Positions 4,827-7,478 of a stretch of DNA of 7,478 nucleotides are shown here, one piece after another; position 1 is the first letter of the stretch, and the number at the start of each line of letters is the position of its first letter. This DNA is from Bifidobacterium sp. UBA6881 (lineage in GTDB: Bacteria; Actinomycetota; Actinomycetes; Actinomycetales; Bifidobacteriaceae). A program made the translations under genes and the position numbers. The stretch is taken from positions 8,933-16,410 of the forward strand of contig DKCF01000091.1 in assembly GCA_002451435.1 (NCBI GenBank), written 5' to 3'. The notes beneath the pieces were generated by a model. It worked only from the letters and a program-made list of their open reading frames with translations, did no database searches and was not told the DNA's origin.

Positions 4827-6251
4827 ATGTCCAACACCGTGCTCGACGGCGCGAAAAGCATCGCCCATCGTCTTTTCGGCGGATACGCGGAGCTGTTGCG
4901 GATACCGCACACCGCGCGTTTTTCCATCGGTTCGGTAATCGCATGCATGCCGTTTCCCATGGTCGGCATGACCATCACGATTTCCGTGCAGCATTATTAC
5001 GGCAACTATTCGCTCGCCGGCGCGTTGACCGCCGTGCAGGCGATCGCGCTTGCCCTCGCGAGTCCGGTGCTTGGCAGACTGGTCGATAAATTCGGCCAGC
5101 GCCAGGTTTCGATTCCGACGATTCTGGTGTGGATCGTAGCCGCCACGGCGTTGACTTCCTGCATCACGGCACGCGTGCCGTCGTGGATTCTGTTCTGCAT
5201 CGTGCCGTTCATGGCCGCGATTCCACCGTGGGGCGCGATGAGCCGCCAGCGGTGGACGACGTTGCTGAAAGGCGATACCGAGCGGACGAACCGCGCGCTG
5301 TCGCTGTCGGGCGTGTTCGACGAATGCATGTGGGTGGTCGGCAATCCTCTGGCGTCCACGTTGGCGGTGATTTCCGGATTGCTGGCGTTCTCGTTCACCG
5401 GCATGTGCGTGGTCGTCGGCGCGCTGATGTTCCTCACCGAGGTTTCCACCGAGCCGAAGTCGCAGACGCAATTGGCCCGCGAGGCAGGCATGACGCGCAA
5501 GGAGTACCGCGAGCGCGAGGCCGCGCGTTCCAAGGCGTTGCAGGTCGAGACCGCGATCGAATACGCCCGCGACCGCGCGCGTTCCGAGGGCAAGTCCGAG
5601 AACGAGGTGCGTGAGGCCATGCGGCAGGCCGAGATGGATGCGCGCGCCGGACGCAAGGAGTCCATCTGGGGCCCGGGTCTGATCGCCGTATGCGTGACGT
5701 GGTTCGGCCTGGGCGCGTTCCAGTCGGCGGCCGGCATTTCGATCGTCGCGTTCGCCACGGAGGCGAACATGAAGCAGTACACCGGATTCGTCTTCGCCTG
5801 CTTCTCGTTCAGCTCGATGATCGGCGCGCTGGTCTACGGCGCGAAGAATTGGACGATTCCGTTGTGGAAGCGCTTCTATTTCTGCCTTGCCGTGGTGAAT
5901 CTGGGCATCGGCTCGTTCATGTTCGCCAAGCATCTGTGGGTGATCATGATCATCTATCTGCTGATCGGCGTGTGCCAGGCGCCGACGTGGGTGAACGGCA
6001 ACCAGCTGATGCTGCATCTGGTACCGCCCACACGATTCACGGAAGGCGTGGCCTGGATGGGAGCGATGAATTCGATCGGCTCGTCCGCGGGCTCCGCCAT
6101 CGCGGGACAGTTCATCGACCGTATGGGCTCGCATGGCGGTTTCATCGTGGTGACGGCATTGGCTTTGATGTCGTTGGCGATCGCGTTGATCGGCATCAGA
6201 CAGATCAAAACCTCCACCGAGCAGCCGATGCTCACCACCGTCAGCGTGTGA
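4827..6251 (+). CDS. Major facilitator superfamily transporter with long central cytoplasmic loop
   Basis: This 474-residue integral membrane protein appears to have 12 membrane segments, at roughly 32-52, 61-84, 95-113, 118-138, 160-180, 186-204, 283-308, 319-339, 346-366, 370-388, 405-428 and 436-458. The MFS motif A is clear between segments 2 and 3 (GRLVDKFGQRQ, 83-93), with a degenerate repeat after segment 11 (GQFIDRMGSHGG, 427-438). The loop between segments 6 and 7 is about 77 residues long and heavily charged, with a predicted helical stretch rich in Arg, Glu and Ala (215-275). It probably moves a small solute by proton or other ion coupling; the substrate cannot be read from sequence. 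Many relatives export drugs or metabolites. The start is set by AGGAGGAG. It is convergent with the GtrA-like gene. Confidence 0.92.
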   Translation: MSNTVLDGAKSIAHRLFGGYAELLRIPHTARFSIGSVIACMPFPMVGMTITISVQHYYGNYSLAGALTAVQAIALALASPVLGRLVDKFGQRQVSIPTILVWIVAATALTSCITARVPSWILFCIVPFMAAIPPWGAMSRQRWTTLLKGDTERTNRALSLSGVFDECMWVVGNPLASTLAVISGLLAFSFTGMCVVVGALMFLTEVSTEPKSQTQLAREAGMTRKEYREREAARSKALQVETAIEYARDRARSEGKSENEVREAMRQAEMDARAGRKESIWGPGLIAVCVTWFGLGAFQSAAGISIVAFATEANMKQYTGFVFACFSFSSMIGALVYGAKNWTIPLWKRFYFCLAVVNLGIGSFMFAKHLWVIMIIYLLIGVCQAPTWVNGNQLMLHLVPPTRFTEGVAWMGAMNSIGSSAGSAIAGQFIDRMGSHGGFIVVTALALMSLAIALIGIRQIKTSTEQPMLTTVSV

Positions 6252-6254
6252 CTG

Positions 6255-6286
6255 CGGATGCGGTGCCGCATCCGGCGATCATTCGC
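6255..6286. terminator. Hairpin between convergent genes, possible bidirectional terminator
   Basis: CGGATGCG-GTGC-CGCATCCG (6255-6274) is a perfect 8-bp stem starting 3 bases after the transporter stop, followed by a smaller GCGA-TCAT-TCGC (6275-6286). It lies between the ends of two convergent genes, where bidirectional terminators are common. No T run follows on either strand, so it is not a classical intrinsic terminator; it may still act as one or protect mRNA ends. Confidence 0.5.
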
Positions 6287-6298
6287 AGGGCGGCGAAC

Positions 6299-6859
6299 CT
6301 ACTTCGGCCAGCCCTTCGGGGTGTGCTCCAGCGACCAGACGCCGAGTTTGTGCGAGAAGCTGTTCTCCCACTTGGCTTCCAGCTCTTCGGCGGTCAGGCG
6401 GTTCTCCTGCTTCTTCAAGCGGTTCATGGCGTTGGTGTGCGTGTCGTCCAGCAGCCACTTGCGCGTCACGAAGTTCCAGACCATCACCACGGCGGTTGCG
6501 ATGAGCTTGCCGATGTTCGTGCGGATCAGGTATTCGGTGCTCTGCGACACGTAGGCATCGTGGTTCATGCCGTACGTGGAGATCCAGATGATGGCGTCGT
6601 TCATGAACAGGCCGATCACCGCGCCGATGACGAAAATGACGATTTCCATCCAACGCGCCATGTCATCGCGGTGCTTGAACACGAGCTTCATGCTGGCGAC
6701 ATAGTTGAAGATCAACGAAATGATGAAGGAGATGGTGGCGGCGAGCACGTTGTGCATATGGAACACGCCGACCAGAATGTTCAGGATGCCCCAGTCGATG
6801 ATGAAGGCGATCACGCCCACGAGGCCGAATTTCATAAGCTGTTCGATCAGTTTTCTCAC
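6299..6859 (-). CDS. GtrA-family small membrane protein
   Basis: This 186-residue protein shows four membrane segments (about 10-32, 38-60, 71-95 and 113-136) in the pattern of the GtrA family: KFGLVGVIAFIIDWG, then FNYVASMKLVFKHR, then NDAIIWI, then NFVTRKWLL. GtrA-like proteins are thought to move lipid-linked sugars across the cytoplasmic membrane for cell-surface glycosylation, but no glycosyltransferase lies next to this one. It has a charged C-terminal tail of about 50 residues (137-186), longer than the usual compact form of roughly 120-150 residues. The start is GTG at 6859 (the overlapping ATG at 6861 leads straight to a stop). No ribosome site precedes it, and an AT-rich stretch 6-13 bases upstream may be the -10 of a leaderless transcript. 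An ATG at residue 9 is an alternative start, also without a ribosome site. Confidence 0.9.
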   Translation of the reverse strand: MRKLIEQLMKFGLVGVIAFIIDWGILNILVGVFHMHNVLAATISFIISLIFNYVASMKLVFKHRDDMARWMEIVIFVIGAVIGLFMNDAIIWISTYGMNHDAYVSQSTEYLIRTNIGKLIATAVVMVWNFVTRKWLLDDTHTNAMNRLKKQENRLTAEELEAKWENSFSHKLGVWSLEHTPKGWPK

Positions 6860-6865
6860 ATGGGT

Positions 6866-6872
6866 TATTTAA
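6866..6872 (-). promoter_or_regulatory. Candidate -10 element for a leaderless GtrA transcript
   Basis: On the minus strand TTAAATA ends 6 bases before the GTG start, and no Shine-Dalgarno sequence lies between. That spacing is what a transcript starting at the GTG itself would need. TTAAAT matches 4 of 6 bases of the -10 consensus; no good -35 is visible. This is inference. Confidence 0.35.
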
Positions 6873-6981
6873 CACATGCGCGCAGACCAGTGCCGTGGGC
6901 CGGCGACGCGAGCCCCGCGGAACGGCATGCGCGGCATCATCATAAAACCTTGCGCATCCGCCGCGTCCATGGCAAAGCACC

Positions 6982-6987
6982 TACACT
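6982..6987 (+). promoter_or_regulatory. Candidate -10 box of the MIF-like gene
   Basis: TACACT fits the TAnnnT core of a -10 box and lies 44 bases before the ATG at 7032, leaving a leader that includes the ribosome site. No convincing -35 lies at 17 bases, so support is weak. Confidence 0.35.
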
Positions 6988-7018
6988 GGGAGACGAGAAC
7001 ACCGACGGTTTAATTTCC

Positions 7019-7025
7019 AAGGAGG
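7019..7025 (+). promoter_or_regulatory. Strong ribosome binding site for the MIF-like gene
   Basis: AAGGAGG ends 6 bases before the ATG at 7032, an almost perfect Shine-Dalgarno sequence. It indicates efficient translation and fixes the start so that Pro follows the initiator Met, which this family needs. Confidence 0.88.
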
Positions 7026-7031
7026 ATTCCC

Positions 7032-7379
7032 ATGCCCGTCATCCACACCCATGTTTCCGTTTCCACCACTCCCGCGCAGCGCGAGGCGCTGAAGGCCGCA
7101 TACGGCAAGGCGATCACCGCGGTTCCCGGCAAGTCCGAAGGCTGGCTGATGTGCCCGTTCGAAGACAACATGCCGATTTATTTCGGCGGCGACGATTCCA
7201 GGCCGGCGGCATACGTCGAGGTGAACGTGTTCGGCAGCAACGTGCCGGGCTCTTCCTGGGAGAAGCTGACCGAGCAGATCATGGCCGCGCTGAGCAAGGA
7301 ACTCGACATTCCGGAGGACCGCACGTACATCCGTTACACCGCCACCACCGATTGGGGCTGGAACGGCGGCAATTTCTGA
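7032..7379 (+). CDS. MIF-family (macrophage migration inhibitory factor-like) tautomerase
   Basis: This 115-residue protein begins Met-Pro. After Met removal it is 114 residues, the same as human MIF. The free N-terminal proline is the catalytic base of this tautomerase superfamily, which forms trimers. The C-terminal end is the clearest match: PEDRTYIRY (93-101 in mature numbering) followed by WGWNGGNF, against the human SPDRVYINY and VGWNNSTF. A lysine in PGKSEG (Lys33) sits where human MIF has catalytic Lys32. Tyr98 matches human Tyr95, but human Asn97 is replaced by Arg100. The CxxC of human MIF reads PAAY here. No signal peptide is seen, as in human MIF. It may tautomerise phenylpyruvate-like enols or have another role; no pathway genes are adjacent. 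A second stop follows directly (TGA-TAG). It is transcribed away from the GtrA-like gene. Confidence 0.93.
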   Translation: MPVIHTHVSVSTTPAQREALKAAYGKAITAVPGKSEGWLMCPFEDNMPIYFGGDDSRPAAYVEVNVFGSNVPGSSWEKLTEQIMAALSKELDIPEDRTYIRYTATTDWGWNGGNF

Positions 7380-7431
7380 TAGCCGCCGAGGAGATTCCGC
7401 CATTCCCGGCGATTCGGATGCGAAGCGTCAG

Positions 7432-7451
7432 TTCCGCTCACGGAATCCGTG
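7432..7451. repeat. Overlapping small inverted repeats after the MIF-like gene
   Basis: TTCCG-CTCA-CGGAA (7432-7445) and CACGGA-A-TCCGTG (7439-7451) overlap, so only one can form at a time. They lie 53 bases after the stop of the MIF-like gene. No T run follows, so termination is possible but not shown. Confidence 0.4.
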
Positions 7452-7478
7452 AAACCTCATATGGAAAAAGCCATCGTT

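Noticed and set aside
4719..6134. A 471-codon minus-strand open frame opposite the transporter
   Set aside because: It is His/Arg-rich antisense noise; the plus strand encodes a 12-segment MFS protein with motif A.
7461..7478. Possible start of another gene (ATG at 7461, MEKAIV)
   Set aside because: Only six codons are visible, with no ribosome site before the ATG, so it cannot be supported.

Overview
The window looks like chromosomal DNA of a Bifidobacterium species, a high-GC Gram-positive gut actinobacterium. The main reason is the glutamyl-tRNA synthetase, whose sequence I recognise from memory as almost the same as the bifidobacterial enzyme. The GC-rich codon use, extended -10 and possibly leaderless start signals fit this. 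I see no insertion sequence, phage gene, CRISPR array or integration site; this reads as core chromosome with a few lineage-specific genes.

Layout. Bases 1-464 (minus) hold the N-terminal part of a calcineurin-like metallophosphoesterase that runs off the left edge. Bases 529-749 (minus) hold a tRNA-Glu(CUC) and tRNA-Gln(CUG) pair ending in a strong intrinsic terminator, with a promoter candidate at 800-828. gltX (1118-2638, minus) lies just upstream of this tRNA pair. Upstream of gltX on the same strand are an unrecognised 328-residue protein (2811-3797) and a histidine-phosphatase-family enzyme (3919-4578). A 248-base divergent region (4579-4826) with a striking hairpin separates these from a plus-strand major facilitator transporter (4827-6251). 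A convergent GtrA-family membrane protein (6299-6859, minus) follows, and a plus-strand MIF/tautomerase-family protein (7032-7379) lies divergent from it. The last 100 bases hold small inverted repeats and no supported gene.

How the genes fit together. The clearest functional group is gltX with tRNA-Glu and tRNA-Gln: a bacterial GluRS next to both tRNAs that a non-discriminating GluRS would charge, with Gln-tRNA completed by the GatCAB amidotransferase encoded elsewhere. The phosphatase, the unknown gene and the transporter have no obvious shared pathway. The genes most worth follow-up are the MIF-like protein (a bacterial relative of a host cytokine, in a probable gut symbiont), the unrecognised 2811-3797 gene, and the phosphoesterase whose metal-ligand motifs differ from the canonical ones. 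I did not find convincing evidence of a new multi-gene system.
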